Shown piece by piece: positions 12,723 to 24,500 of a stretch of 64,000 nt of DNA. The notes beneath the pieces were generated by a model. It saw only the letters and a program-made list of their open reading frames with translations. It ran no database searches and was not told where the DNA came from. A program made the position numbers and the translations under genes. Position 1 is the stretch's first letter; each line of letters starts with the position of its first letter. Source of the stretch: Lasioglossum baleicum (taxonomy: Eukaryota > Arthropoda > Insecta > Hymenoptera > Halictidae); the NCBI RefSeq assembly GCF_051020765.1, contig NC_134940.1, positions 12,289,712 through 12,353,711 on the forward strand, written 5' to 3'.

Positions 12723-13514
12723 GGTTATAACAAATTTTTTCTCATTTATCTTTGGAAGTTTCGTCGATTCGAAGCTTCGATTCGCTGGTCTTTTTCTTGT
12801 TTTTTTTTCGTGGAACGGCGATCGTGACTCTACCATAAAAGAATACGGCGGCAGCTGAACCGTATGCTCGATCATAAATCATCGTTATCGCAAAGAAATA
12901 TACAAGGGAACGAGCGCAGTCACGACCGCAAATAAATCTGCACGGCGTTTAGCCGCGGCGCGCCGCGTACACGCACAAACGAGGCTCGTAAGTTAGGTTA
13001 ATTACGGGCGTACACGGGCACGTCGTGCGATTATGCTACACCGGGAAACCGGAAACGGATCAAGGTCTTGCCTGGTCTTCCACGGAAAATACCCCGGGGC
13101 ACTTCCAACAATCTTCAACGAACATTTATTCCTGTAGTTCCCTCGTCTTCTTAATTCAGTGGACCGCAATTAATGTTTCTGGACCAATTCATTATTTTAT
13201 CTATGCTTTTGAACGTCACGGCCGTGTTTCACTAATTCAGTGTGGTCCCAAGACTTTAAACATTTTTTGATATCCTGTATATAATTTTTATTATCATTGT
13301 TTTAGGCTGTATTCGTTAATTATTCTATTCTGAAGATTTGATGCATTTATGGCAAAAACAAGTTGGGGCAATTGAAAATAGAAGAATATTATTTTCAGTT
13401 TATTAAGACGATTAAAGCAAAAAATAAATTTCTGCGTATCTTCTGCTACTTGCAATTGATTCGAAACAATTTTTATTTTGCATAAATAGTAAAAAGGCGC
13501 TAATATTCCAATGT

Positions 13515-13855
13515 CAGAGTTGGGCATTAATCGATTGAAGTTTTAATCAGGATTGATTGATTAATGTGTACGATTAAAAAAGGTAATCATTGAAACATCG
13601 ACGATTCATTCAATCGATTGATGAAGTTAATTGTCAATCGTTGATTAAAAAAAGAGATCATCGGAAAATCGGAGACTGATTCAATCGATTGATGAAATTA
13701 ATCGTCAATCGTTGATTAAGAGAAGAAATCATCGAAAAAAAAAACAATTATCCGATGGACGATTACAATTGAAAGGAATGTAATCGTTAATCGCAATTAA
13801 CGAGTAAAGCAGCAATTTATTCGTGAATCGTTCATTAAATTTTTGCCGAACTCTG
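13515..13855. mobile_element. hAT-like MITE, 341 bp, ATCGATTGAT-word interior
   Basis: The ends are CAGAGTTGGGCA and, reverse-complemented, CAGAGTTCGGCA. They are flanked by TCCAATGT (13507-13514) and TCCAATGC (13856-13863), a 7/8 match expected of an aged 8-bp hAT duplication. The interior is a degenerate tandem array of AATCGATTGATGAAATTAAT-type words. No coding capacity is visible. Confidence 0.8.
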
Positions 13856-15072
13856 TCCAATGCCGGTGCAAATGGTGAAGCACACAGAGCTGTATCAACC
13901 TGTTCAATTAATTGAATCGGTAAATATTACGTTTAGCGGAGGCTGCTCGTATAACCTTGACATAAGTCGTCAAGGTCACCTTTCTGAGTAACCCAACAGC
14001 AACAATTCTAGAATCGATAAAACCGTTAGAGACGAATGAAAATTTCTCATTGTCTGATTAGCTTGAGAAATGGTTAGGTTCGTTCAGGGAATACCAGAAT
14101 GATAACGGTATAATCATTCACCGATAAAACCACTAGACACCTAATTGCGAGCATAGGAAAAGAATCTCGGGAATCTCCTGTTCCAGCGAGACTCGGATAA
14201 AATTAAATCGGAGCCTAAAAATGGAGAGGTTTCGGAAATAGAATTTGGATCGTCTCCCTCACGACTGTTCGCGAATCCATTAGCCTAATCCGGTCGCATC
14301 GTCGATCGACGGGGCCCGAGATAGTTACAGGTCGAATAGATTCTCCGGAGGAAAATCTTCCTAGGCCGTATAACCAGATCGAGCACCGTCGTCGTCGGCG
14401 GAGATCGTTTTATCGGTGCGAGGTAGAGCTCGCGGAGCGCTGACTCGGTTTCCCATTTTTATGCGCCGATCGTAACTCAACCGAGGACCGAGATCGTAAA
14501 ACGGCTCCGTGCTGCCTGATTCGAATGTTGCGCGGTTTTTATCGCTTAATGCCCTCTGGGAGGAAAGAAGCTGCCATCGAAGCTGATAAAACAGCTGGAG
14601 ATAGAGAACGTTGCTTGGCTTGGCGTTTACCTCGGAGAACGCCGACTTCCGGTCTACTCTGGTTCGGGACAGGCCGATTCCGGTCACGTATCCGTAAAAC
14701 CAGCGAGACCAGCCTCGCGAGAACGAGATAGAAATCTAGAGTCTGAGGGTCAGCGGAATTCCAAGGAGGAATTGTCACTAGGACGAGGCCCTCTTCGGGC
14801 AAGATGGCCGACGGCACCGGAAGTCCGTCTTTCAGATGCGAGATTTCGATAGGCACCTTTCGGCAAGTTGCTTTTATTCGGTTAAAAATTTCCACAATTC
14901 ATAGGAGAATTCGTTCTTGTTCTACGTAGTGCTTCTTTTTCTTTGAGGTTAGAGTAGAGTATCATCCGAGCATATTCATTCAGCCATTTTCTTTCGACAG
15001 CTAGAAATTGATCTTGGATCAGATCGTCTTGAATCAATGCAGAAATATTTACATGATTTCTTGAAGAATATA
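13856..15072. other. Intergenic, nothing recognised
   Basis: This is mixed AT- and CpG-rich sequence without a supportable gene. A 118-codon open frame on the minus strand at 14539-14895 has no recognisable domain and no splice context. Confidence 0.35.
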
Positions 15073-15511
15073 CACTGCTGTGCAAAAGAAAGAAGCACCC
15101 GGCCATATTTAATAGAACAGCGTGAAAAATCAAATGAGAGTAAGCTTGAAAAAGTTTGTAATTAGGTGTACTTACACATTACATTACGGATTATCTGATA
15201 ATCTGACAGTTCACTTAAAAACATTCAAATTAATTTTATGCATTTTCCGTTGTTTAAAGTCACAGTAGAACGCATAATTTTCAGAGGATCTGTGACTTTC
15301 TTCTGCTAAACTGTTTTAATAATTTAAAATTGGGTACGTTGCATTTAATTAAACTTTCGAACAAAGAAGGTAAGCAACGAAACAAATGCTGGTAGCAAAC
15401 GTGTTAAATGCAGTAAATCAATCATTGTACAATACAATTTCTACATGAAGATATTGTTTCTCATTACATCTTATAATTATACCGGGTGCTTCTTTCTTTC
15501 GCAGAGTAGTG
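15073..15511. mobile_element. TA-type MITE with AAGAAAGAAGCACCCGG ends
   Basis: The left end reads CACTGCTGTGCAAAAGAAAG and the right end, reverse-complemented, CACTACTCTGCGAAAGAAAG. Both continue into AAGCACCCGG. TA precedes the left end. The right flank is CA, possibly a mutated TA. The interior is non-coding. A partial reverse copy lies at 62745-62975. Confidence 0.75.
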
Positions 15512-15921
15512 CACGTCTGAATTGTCTTTTTCCAAACACGTTTTTCCTTATCGACTAAATTGTTCAGCACTCCGAACTTTTTCGACAGGTCGGAAACAGC
15601 TCGTTCCGATGCTTGGGCACTCTTGCCGCCGATTCGGGCCGCTCCATAATTAAGCGAAATCGTGGATTACTCTCGGGGCACGCCTAATGCACGCGCGTCC
15701 GACCGATATTAACGAGCCCGGGAAGTTCGAAGATTAAAGCGATAGCCGTGGTCGGGAATCTAGTTTTAAAGTCTACGTTCTTCGGCCGTGGAATTATGAA
15801 TTTCCGTCTTTTATTAAAACCGTCCGATTTATTTTGTGTCCGGGCGAAGTCCTTCGAACTTCGAAATCGAGCCCCGAGCCTCGATATACATATACAATCG
15901 AGAGACTTGGGCGCGAGTTGA

Positions 15922-15924
<3 letters not shown>

Positions 15925-15954
<30 letters not shown>
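15925..15954. repeat. (GA)n microsatellite
   Basis: About 14 GA dinucleotides, followed by a short G run. Confidence 0.9.
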
Positions 15955-15961
<7 letters not shown>

Positions 15962-16150
15962 CGACTACTTTCATAAACTGCATTCATAACGAGAAGTGGC
16001 CTTACTCGAGGGAAAGTTACGATAGGCAATAACAAACTTTCGTATTCTTACCGCGGCTCGAATGAATTCTCCCCGCGAGCCCTACCCCGAGTTCATTTAT
16101 ATCAATTATACCGGTTAAAGTAATTAAACGCGAGAAAAGAGGCGATTGGG

Positions 16151-16154
<4 letters not shown>

Positions 16155-16188
<34 letters not shown>
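16155..16188. repeat. (GA)n microsatellite
   Basis: About 16 GA dinucleotides, 200 bp from another (GA)n run of the same strand phase. Confidence 0.9.
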
Positions 16189-16189
<1 letters not shown>

Positions 16190-16479
16190 GTCAACTTTTA
16201 TTAAGAAGTTACCTATCGCAGTATTCCTCGCACGTCCCCGTCCACCGGAAAACTTTCCCCTCAAAGGGACCAGATACGAAGCGGAAAAAATTTGTTTCGA
16301 GCTCTCCTACGGAATTATCTTCTCTTCTTCTTTCGCCCGTCTTCAGCTAGATTAATGGATTCGCGGTTCCTTCGGTTATCTCGTTTAATATGTTCTTCAC
16401 GGTTGTCCCTGGCACTCCCATTTTCGAAGTACACGAACAAAATCCGATTTGAAATGTCGAATATCGTTGTATAAAGAAA

Positions 16480-16866
16480 TATATTAAAAAAAACTTCTTA
16501 AGAACCACGCTTAAAATAGAGAAAATAATTTTTTTAGGCATTAGTGACTATAAATAAAAGCGTGGAGCGCCCGCGAAGATTACGTCAATATAGTTTAGCG
16601 CTCCATGCTTTTATTTATATGTAGTCACTGATGACGAATAAAATTATTTTCTCCTTCTTAGTGCTTTTTAATATAAGCGTGGTTTCTAAAAAGTTTCTCT
16701 TTATATATTTTTTTATTTTCTACTGTTTAGTATTTTTTAAATGGAACGCAAGACACGCAAGATCCGAGAGACGACGTCGTGTGATTTAAAATTCGATTAC
16801 AAGATTTGACGCGTACATCAACAACAACGACAACATCGACAACTCGGCAAGCTAATATAAGCGTGG
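16480..16866 (+). mobile_element. Fold-back element of the AAGCGTGGT family
   Basis: Nested inverted repeats about 105 bp long centre near 16590. The inner arms are AAATAAAAGCGTGGAGCGC and GCGCTCCATGCTTTTATTT, and the outer arms contain GAACCACGCTTA and TAAGCGTGGTTTC. A one-sided tail follows, with ATTACAAGATTTGACGCGT and CAACAACAACGACAAC, ending AATATAAGCGTGGTAAAAAA. The same layout in reverse is at 26476-27143, so the unit is mobile. No coding sequence is seen. Confidence 0.7.
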
Positions 16867-17923
16867 TAAAAAATGTTATAAACTTTATGTTTCTGAAGAT
16901 TTTTTGGTGAAACTTTGATCAATATGTTCGTCACATTTTGCTGATTAAAATGGTACCAAGCACGATACACTTTGGATCTTGTGTACCCGTTTAATGCACG
17001 AAACAGTGGAACCTCGACTATCCGAATTGATTGTTAGAATATCGGTGTTTCGATTGGATCGTCAATGAAACATGTATGCTCCGAATGGTGGCATGTTTGG
17101 GCTCGTTTTAGCCAGAGAAATGTCACAAATATGTGCATAGAAGAAATAATTCAAAACAAAAGAGTTTATATAATTTGAATATGAGCAGAGATTTCGAATG
17201 TTCGACGAAGAATTTGTAACTCTCAAGAGTATCGAATGGAATGAAAGATAAAAATAATTCTGAATAAGTTAGAGTAAGAAGGCCGTAAGTATCCGGAAAC
17301 ATTGGCAAAAGCCTTCAGCTAAGTATACTGATAAATAATTTATTATTATTCCAAGCCGCCACTGGGCAAGAAACTTTGAATCGAGAATATAGCTCGTAAA
17401 GTTCGCGTCCTGGTAAAAATAGTATTGGCTATCGGAAAATTATTATGCGCATAGATTACACGGTATCGATCTTTAATTTCCCCGGAGACGAATATTAATT
17501 GAATTATAGAACGATGGGTCACTTCCCGACACACTTAGTATTTCAAATAGCTCGTAATTCGATGATCGAGGAAACTGTTCAACTTTTTCACTGCCGCCCA
17601 CACCTTCAACATCATATGTATATCTTCGAAACGAAGCGAGGTACCTAAACGATGATTAATCTGAAGAGAGTCCACGATGCAAGCTATCGATCCGTGCAAA
17701 TCAAATTAAATACGCACTTGCATTTACATCGCAAAAAATTCTCAAAGTCTACCCTCCCGATTTTTTAAGGTTTGGTCATTTAGTTAGGATATTAATTTTT
17801 TTTTTTTTTGGGGGAAATGGGTGGCAGTGTTTGCTAGAAGTTTGACAGGCCTGTACGGGGAGGTGGTAGTTAGATTAAAAAAAAGTCTGGCAGGTGCAGT
17901 GTGGGAAATGATCGAGTACTCAC
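16867..17923. other. AT-rich region downstream of the LDLa exon
   Basis: There is no supported coding exon. If the LDLa gene continues 3' on the minus strand, this stretch is its intron. A T-run lies at 17792-17810. Confidence 0.35.
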
Positions 17924-18088
17924 GCGAACACTGACGAGGCTCGTCGGTTCCGTCGCCGCAGTCGTCGATGACGTTGCACACCTTGTTCAGGGCGACGCAG
18001 CGTCCGTTGCCGCACTGGAACTCGCTCTGCCGACAGGAAAGCACCGTCGTCGCCATGAGAACGCAGACGAAGACCGGCCAATGAGTGT
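17924..18088 (-). CDS. Exon with signal-peptide end and one LDL-receptor class A domain (partial gene)
   Basis: On the minus strand a TTCTAG acceptor is followed by 165 bp and a strong GTGAGT donor (17918-17923). The exon is phase 1-1, which is usual for LDLa modules. It encodes the hydrophobic WPVFVCVLMATTVLS, probably the rear of a signal peptide, then an LDLa module at 17928-18035. The six cysteines follow the family spacing, with CGNGRC and a DDCGDGTDE calcium-binding segment. LDLa modules fold around calcium and bind extracellular ligands. They occur in lipoprotein receptors, modular serine proteases, chitin deacetylases and other secreted or membrane proteins, and which of these this gene is cannot be decided. 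The initiator Met probably lies in an upstream exon above 18088, although an in-frame ATG also occurs within the exon. Downstream exons would lie below 17918 and were not found. Confidence 0.8.
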
Positions 18089-18909
18089 CTAGAACCAAAG
18101 AAAGCTCAATCAGAACCCTGAAAAAAATGTCTAAAAGTATCTACACAGTCCGGTGTAGCCTCAGAAAATCGCAAAGTCCGAAGATTGTTGGCAAAAACAT
18201 TCAGTTTGTCGCGTAGTTCTAAAAATTTTTGTCAAGAAGTAGCGAGCCTCTGTCGGAGGGCGCGATTATTTATTAAAAGTTCCGTCGGTCTTGCGAGCGC
18301 GTCCGCATAAATCTGTAACGAGATATTTTCTGTGGAAGTTCTTGTTTTTCTCCGCCGTTTCCCTGGGACAGATTCTGGGGATGTTTGCGCGCAGCAACAC
18401 GAGCGCCATTCAAATCTTCGTCGAGCGATCACGGTAGAACGCGCGGAGGCATTATTTACGTAAGCAGGCGAAGTTCTGTCCGTCCCCGGAAGCAAACAAC
18501 GCATCCGTCTTCATAGTTTCGCGAGAAAACGCGCGAAATTTATCATTCGGCTGCAGTTCCGTTCGAATAACCCCTCTCCGGCTCGAATCGCGGATTGATT
18601 TGACCCGTTTCCACGATTTGCTCAGGACTTCCCCCCACGACTACAGAAGAAGAAGAAGAATAAGATAAACGGTTTTATCCTTTGATTGATGGCGAGATGG
18701 ATTCCCCCGGTGATTTATCCTCCGACGAATTCAACGCGGGCCACGGTGGGGAATCGTTCTTGGAGTTAACTGCGCCACCGTTCGCGAAATAAACAGCTTT
18801 TTCCACATTTTTTACCAATTTCTCTATCCTCGATTTAATTCCACGCTTTTGCGGTGAGATACGAACACTGGTATACTAGGAACAGTAAGGATTGTATTAA
18901 GGTCACAGT
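18089..18909. other. Region 5' of the LDLa exon, no exon recognised
   Basis: This should contain intron and possibly the 5' exon of the minus-strand LDLa gene. I could not identify a convincing start exon with a matching phase-1 donor. Confidence 0.35.
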
Positions 18910-19904
18910 CAGAGTTGTGCAGAATTACAATTGAATTACTCCAGGAATTATAATTACAAAGTAATTGAATTATATTGTAATTTATAATTCAGATCTTCAT
19001 TCAATTAAATTACAATGTAATTCGTAATTGCAATGAAGTACAATTATAAAACACATTGTAATTGAATTACATTGTAATTCAGTTATATCGTAATTCATAA
19101 TTCAGATCTTCATTCAATTAAGTAATTGCAATTACAGTACAATTATAAAATACTTTGTAATTAAATTACATTAATTACGAATTACGATGTAATTAAATTA
19201 AAATTAAAAATTAAAGAATGATAAGGTAATAGGTAAGAAGAGGTTGAAAAATCCATGTGTAGGTTTCAAACAGAAGGAATTAATTATTTATAAATTTATA
19301 ATATCCGAACAAAAATAACTTCTGCGTTACACATTTTTTAAATTTCAACCATAAACATGAAATAGCGTTACGTATTATGAAGGAGGACGAGGAATAGAAA
19401 CTACGCCACACAGACAGCAAACAAGTATGTATACGGAAGAAGAACATAAAAAAAATATGTCGCACTTCTTCAAAGTTCTGGGCTATAATTTGAAGAGCTG
19501 TATTTTAATTATATTGTATTTCAATTATATTGTATTTGTATTATATTGTATTTAAATTATATTGTATTTCAATTATAATGTATTTGTATTATATTGTATT
19601 TCAATTATATTGTATTTGTATTATATTGTATTTCAATTATATTGTATTTCAATTATATTGTATTTCAATTATAATGTATTTGTATTATATTGTATTTCAA
19701 TTATATTGTATTTGTATTATATTGTATTTCAATTATATTGTATTCCAATTACACATCTGATTAAAATACTTAGTAATTGAATTAATTGAAAGGTTTAAAT
19801 TATGTAATTCAGTTACGACGTAGTTGAATTACTATATAATTGAAAATACAATGTAATTCAATTGCGTAATTGAATTACAATATAATTTCATTAGCACAAC
19901 TCTG
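18910..19904. mobile_element. hAT-like MITE, 995 bp, filled with TAATTGAATTAC words
   Basis: The ends CAGAGTTGTGC and GCACAACTCTG are exact inverted repeats. Flanks GTCACAGT (18902-18909) and GTCACCGT (19905-19912) form a 7/8 target duplication. The interior consists of degenerate palindromic words of the type AATTACAATGTAATTGAATT and a tandem array at 19502-19750. Open frames inside the array are an artefact of the repeat. It belongs to the same family as 57906-58783. Confidence 0.85.
19502..19750. repeat. Tandem array of TATATTGTATTTCAATTA units
   Basis: About 14 copies of an 18-bp unit alternate TATTTCAATTA and TATTTGTATTA forms within the hAT-like element. The low divergence suggests recent expansion. 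Confidence 0.9.
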
Positions 19905-19912
19905 GTCACCGT

Positions 19913-20235
19913 CGAGTCAATCAGTATGAGAACAACCCAGATTCGAGTCCCCCACCATCACACCATTTTTCTTCGAATGCACCACTAGAATTCGTCATTT
20001 CTCAACGTTTTTCACCATTATACCTGAGAAATTTCAATTTACGAATTTTCCAAGAAAAGAGAAAATATCGTTTCCTTCGAACTTCCGTCGGTTTTTCAAG
20101 ACCAAGAAAGAGAGCTTGCCACATAGGGTGGTGGTTTTTCCTCGGCGAGAAAAGGCTTTATCGAAAAAAGAAACCCATGTTTCTTTAGCAGGAGGTCGGT
20201 ATTTCCCCGGAAAATTACCAGAAAAAGGAAAGAAA

Positions 20236-20266
<31 letters not shown>

Positions 20267-20949
20267 CAGCCGAGGAAAAGTGGGTCACACGGGGAAAGGG
20301 TGTTTCGTAAAATAAGAAAGAGACGGAGAGTGAGTCGAAAGGCCAAGAATCGATAAGGAGCGGATATCGAGGCACGTCCTCTCGATTTCCGGCAACGTCT
20401 GAAACCGTCGACGACGTCGTTCGACCGATGAAGTCCAGATGTATATACATCAGGCACAGGGTTATCCGCAGAAGCTCAATTCCCTTCAACCCTTTCTCCT
20501 CTCTCCTCGACTCCTCGGTCACGTATCTGGTGTTTCACGATCCTCGTCGGTACGATCCCGTCAAATTAATTCCCTAAGCAGCTCGTTACACACCCTTACG
20601 ATCCGAAATCTAGGTCGCGCATCTACGCCCTTATATACCGTCCCTTTACCTCGCGAGGACTCTTCAGGAAGGTCTGACATTCCGCGAAATAAATCACGAA
20701 TGCGAGATTACCAGATATACACTAGAATGTAGTAATAATATTCTTTTATATTCAAGTACATATTCTAGTATATTCTTGTACATTCAAATATATTATGTAA
20801 TAGTATAAGAATGCACCAGCTGAAATAGGAAAAGTGTGTGAAACTAAGTTAGAACAAACAACAACAGTGTACACTATACATATAGGGGCAATAGGTAAAA
20901 AAGAATAACAAACAATAAATAGAATTAGTATGAACAGCAGTATGTATTA
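19913..20949. other. Intergenic with (GA)n run
   Basis: There is no supported gene. A (GA)n microsatellite lies at 20238-20266. A C+T-rich antisense frame across it is an artefact of the repeat. Confidence 0.4.
20238..20266. repeat. (GA)n microsatellite
   Basis: About 14 GA dinucleotides. Confidence 0.9.
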
Positions 20950-21629
20950 GGTTGTTGCATATGAAATGTCCGATTTTTAGCAATGACATTAAACAAACGC
21001 GATTAACTACAAAATTTCGAGTTTCTTGATTGTATTACGGTAAAAATAAGATGTCATGGTTATTCATGTTTTTCATTTACAAGATTGTTTATCTTGATTT
21101 TGTAGTTCTCTTTTACCGTCAACGATTAGTAAGTTATTTAATCACCACATTTTGACTAAAAATCACATGAAAGAAATTCTAGATATAAAAGGAATGTACG
21201 ACAGTCGCGTTGGTTGACGTTGAAATAAACTTTATTTAAAAGTAAAATTATACATTTAAATTAAAATTGAACGTAGGATGTTAACACTGAACGTACCAAG
21301 TTGTAAAAGCAACAGGCACGTGGTTGCATCATGAGAATAACAAGAATTAATTTATTTACAGTGCACGGTTCTTTTTAAATAATCCGCGTGCTCTAATAAA
21401 GATATTTAAGTCATTTCTTATGAAAGCATCTGTACAATTTCATTAATTGTGAAATAAAATAATCTAGAACCGGTCATTTGACCGGTCGTAGTAGGTACTT
21501 TAGTATTAAGGATTAGCTTTGTACTTCAAAGTTTTAATATAATAAACCTATAGACTGTAACAGCATTTCTTGATCGGAACGTTTTATAAGAGTCGCATTC
21601 TAAAATCGGACATTTCATATGCAACAACC
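20950..21629. mobile_element. Mariner-like MITE, 680 bp
   Basis: The first 28 bp, starting GGTTGTTGCATATGAAATGT, are repeated exactly in reverse at the right end. Each end is bordered by TA (20948-20949 and 21630-21631). With the adjoining bases the terminus reads TTAGGTTGTTGC, like insect mariner ends. No transposase frame with DDD/DDE motifs is visible, so it is a deletion derivative. The perfect ends suggest recent mobility. Confidence 0.8.
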
Positions 21630-23282
21630 TAATGCAAACCAAAGAAATGAATAAAAAGAATTAAAATGGCAATAAGCATTTATAAAAATTGCACTAGCAG
21701 ATCTTCCGAGAACTCATAGAACACGACCGATAAATTTGATCGCCGGCCAGTGCATCGTTTTCAATGGACCTCGAGCGAGCCATAGATCGGTCAGATTTAT
21801 ATTTTCACGCTCCGTTTCGAAAGCCAGCTGAAATTCGAAGAGACCGTATCCGTCGGAACAAACCTGTCGGAAATTTAACTTTCCGTCCGGGGGAACGAAA
21901 TTTTAATGCAAAGTCGCCGTAAGTACTTGAAACGTCGTCGTGTGCCAGCTAGAGGATCTGGTGGAAAGAAAAGGCGGACGGGGCGGCGTTTTCTGGACGT
22001 CTCGAGGACGCTTTCGCGCTTAAACTTACCCGGGGAGCAAAGTAGAATCGCATTTCCCCTCTCCCGACTTCGTTTTCCCGGCTTTCCAGCCAATGTCACG
22101 TAATTTCGCTGCTTTCAGACGCCGCGGCGAAATTTACAAAGCTGCCGACGCTTTCGAAACCGTCGACACGGTATTCCGCGATACTGAAAAATTCATCGCG
22201 CAACTTCGAACGGAGTTCTCCGTCAATTTTTCAAAGTTAAACCAGCCGTTACCAATTTCGGTTTACTCTCTACTGATAATTTCATTCATGCACATATTCG
22301 CTCTTTGACGAACGAATCTTAGCGACCTGACGACATTAGGCTCGTGTAGACCATTCCTAAAAGGAACTTTTTGCAGGCAGATAATTTAACCGTGTTTTCA
22401 GTACTTTTTAAAATAGTACAAATATTTTTCTTATAAGACTAACTTCAAAACAGCTGTGTGAGCTGTAATGATCTCTTCCTATTAATTAAATTCCTGCCCC
22501 CCCCCTCCGTTCACAAATTTATAAATCATCTCCACCACTAGTCGTGTTTCATGTCCCAAATAACTGCCGAATTCCTTCCAGAAAAATGATAACTTCGACA
22601 CAGTAAAATCGTCGAAGCGTTCATCACTTTTCCAAGCGTTTCCGAGCACACATCCAAGAGAACTACATACGTTGAACGGAGCTCGTCCACGCTTGGTTCA
22701 TCGGTCTCGCAAAGGAAACCGGTTCGCAAGTGAAATGAATTTTTCCATTCTAGTTAAACCGGAAGGTTCGACACTCGGTCTGAAATTCGACACGGTCGAA
22801 TAAATAGTTGAGGCGCGTTTAATTCCGAGAGAAAAATATGCGATAAATATCCCGTGTATCGGGCCGATATATTCACTATCCAGGAGGTCGGATTCCAACG
22901 CAAAACTCCGGGAAAAGAGGGAGATAGAGGGAGAAAGGAAATGTTATTTGCCTGCTCCTCGATTTTTTTCCCCAGCACGGCGCGGCGCCCTCGAGGAGAG
23001 TGGGTGGCGCGAAGTATTTATTTCTAGTGCCCTCGAACCGTTTAATTTCCCGCGTGCTCTTCGAGTGCCGCCCCGAATAATTGGCCCCTCAATTCTCGAT
23101 TTTCATCCCTCGCCCTTGCGCTCTAGTATCGCCTCCTTTTTCGTTTTCCCTATCCTCTCGTTCGATGAGTGGCTGTCGAAGGAATCGCTGCGAAACTCGA
23201 ACGCTCGAACTGCCACCCGTGCATTGCCTAAATTTCATTTCGGTTGCTGTACCAATTAATCCGTGGCTCGATGTTCATCAGT
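21630..23282. other. Intergenic, nothing recognised
   Basis: Mixed composition with scattered CpG-rich patches. Short open frames on both strands show no domains or splice structure. Confidence 0.35.
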
Positions 23283-24500
23283 CGTGAGTCTCAATCTTTA
23301 TCTTTTTTTCAATTCTAGTCGCGTCAAACTTAATATGTTTTTAATCTGTTGCGTTGGACTCAATATTGTTTTATTCGAGTCGCGTCGAACTCAATATCGT
23401 CCGATTCTAGACGCGTTAAAATCAACATTATTAAATCCTATTTGCATTAAACTCAATATTTTTCAATTCTAGTCGTGCAAAATTTAATATTTTCCAATTA
23501 TAGTAGTGTAAAATTCAATATTTTGAAATTCTAGTTGCGTTCAACTCGATACTTTTCGTTTCTACTTCCGTTCGACTCAATATTTTCCGATTCTACTTGC
23601 GTTCGACTGAATATTTTTCTATTCAGATCGCGTAGAACTCAATATCTTCCGATTCTAGTCGCGTTAAAATCAACATTATTAAATTCTATTTGCATTAAAC
23701 TCAATATTTTTCAATTACACTTGCGCGAAACTTAATATTTTTCAATTCTAGTCGTGCAAAATAACAATATTTTGAAATTCTAGTTGCGTTCAACCCGATA
23801 CTTTTCGATTCTACTTCCGTTTGACTCAATATTTTCCGATTCTACTTGCGTTCGACTGAATATATTTTTATTCAAATCGCGTAGAACTCAAGATCTTCCG
23901 ATTCTAGTCGCGTTAAAATCAACATTATTCAATTCTATTTGCATTAAACTCAATATTTTTCAATTATACTTGCGCGAAACTTAATATTTTTCAATTCTAG
24001 TCGTGCAAAATAACAATATTTTGCAATTCTAGTTACGTTTAACTCAATATTTTTCTATTTTACTTCCGTTTGAATCAATATTTTTTTATTCAAATCGCGT
24101 CGAACTCAATATCGTTCGATTCTAGTCGCCTTAAAATCAACAGTATTAAATTCTATTTGCATTAAACTCAATATTTTTCAATTCTAGTCGTGCGAAATTT
24201 AATATTTTTCAATTCTACTTGCGTTCGACTCAATATTTTTTTATTCGAGTCGCGTCGAACTCAACATCTTCCGATTCTAGACGCGTTAAAATCAACATTA
24301 TTACATTCTATTTGCATTAAACTCAATATTTTTCAATTCTAGTCGTGCGAAATTTAATATTTTTCAATTCTACTTGCGTTCGACTCAATATTTTTGTATT
24401 CGAGTCGCGTCGAACTCAACATCTTCCGATTCTGGTCGCGTCAAACTAAACATTTTTCAATTCCAGTTGTATCAAACTCGATACTTTTCCATTCATTTCT
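23283..24500. repeat. 31-33-bp minisatellite, about 1.2 kb
   Basis: The unit is of the type TTCTAGTCGCGTCGAACTCA followed by ATATTTTTCAA. A higher-order repeat of about 249 bp is visible, because the blocks at 23535 and 23784 are near-identical. Variant units alternate (GTCGTGCAAAA, TTGCATTAAACTC, TTGCGTTCGACTC). A relic in the opposite orientation lies at 30655-30800. Confidence 0.9.

Larger units (their letters stand above)
9690..13514. other. Intergenic, with partial repeats
   Basis: There is no gene I can support. A GA-rich stretch lies at about 10082-10112. Fragments of repeat families occur at 10977-11145, 11945-12116 and 12640-12722 and are listed separately. Open frames here on both strands are short and lack domains. 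Confidence 0.4.

Noticed and set aside
14539..14895. 118-codon minus-strand frame as a further exon of the LDLa gene
   Set aside because: It has no cysteine-rich module, no phase-matched acceptor that I could place, and a +-strand frame of similar quality overlaps it.
15925..16188. Paired (GA)n runs as a possible GAGA-factor regulatory site
   Set aside because: (GA)n runs occur throughout the window without relation to genes, so a regulatory reading is not supported.
19530..19780. YCISIILYLYYIVFQ-type repeated hydrophobic peptide
   Set aside because: It is the translation of an 18-bp AT-rich tandem array inside a MITE.
20034..20522. 162-codon minus-strand frame with a Ser-Leu run
   Set aside because: The Ser-Leu run is the translated (CT)n microsatellite, and the flanks have no domain.
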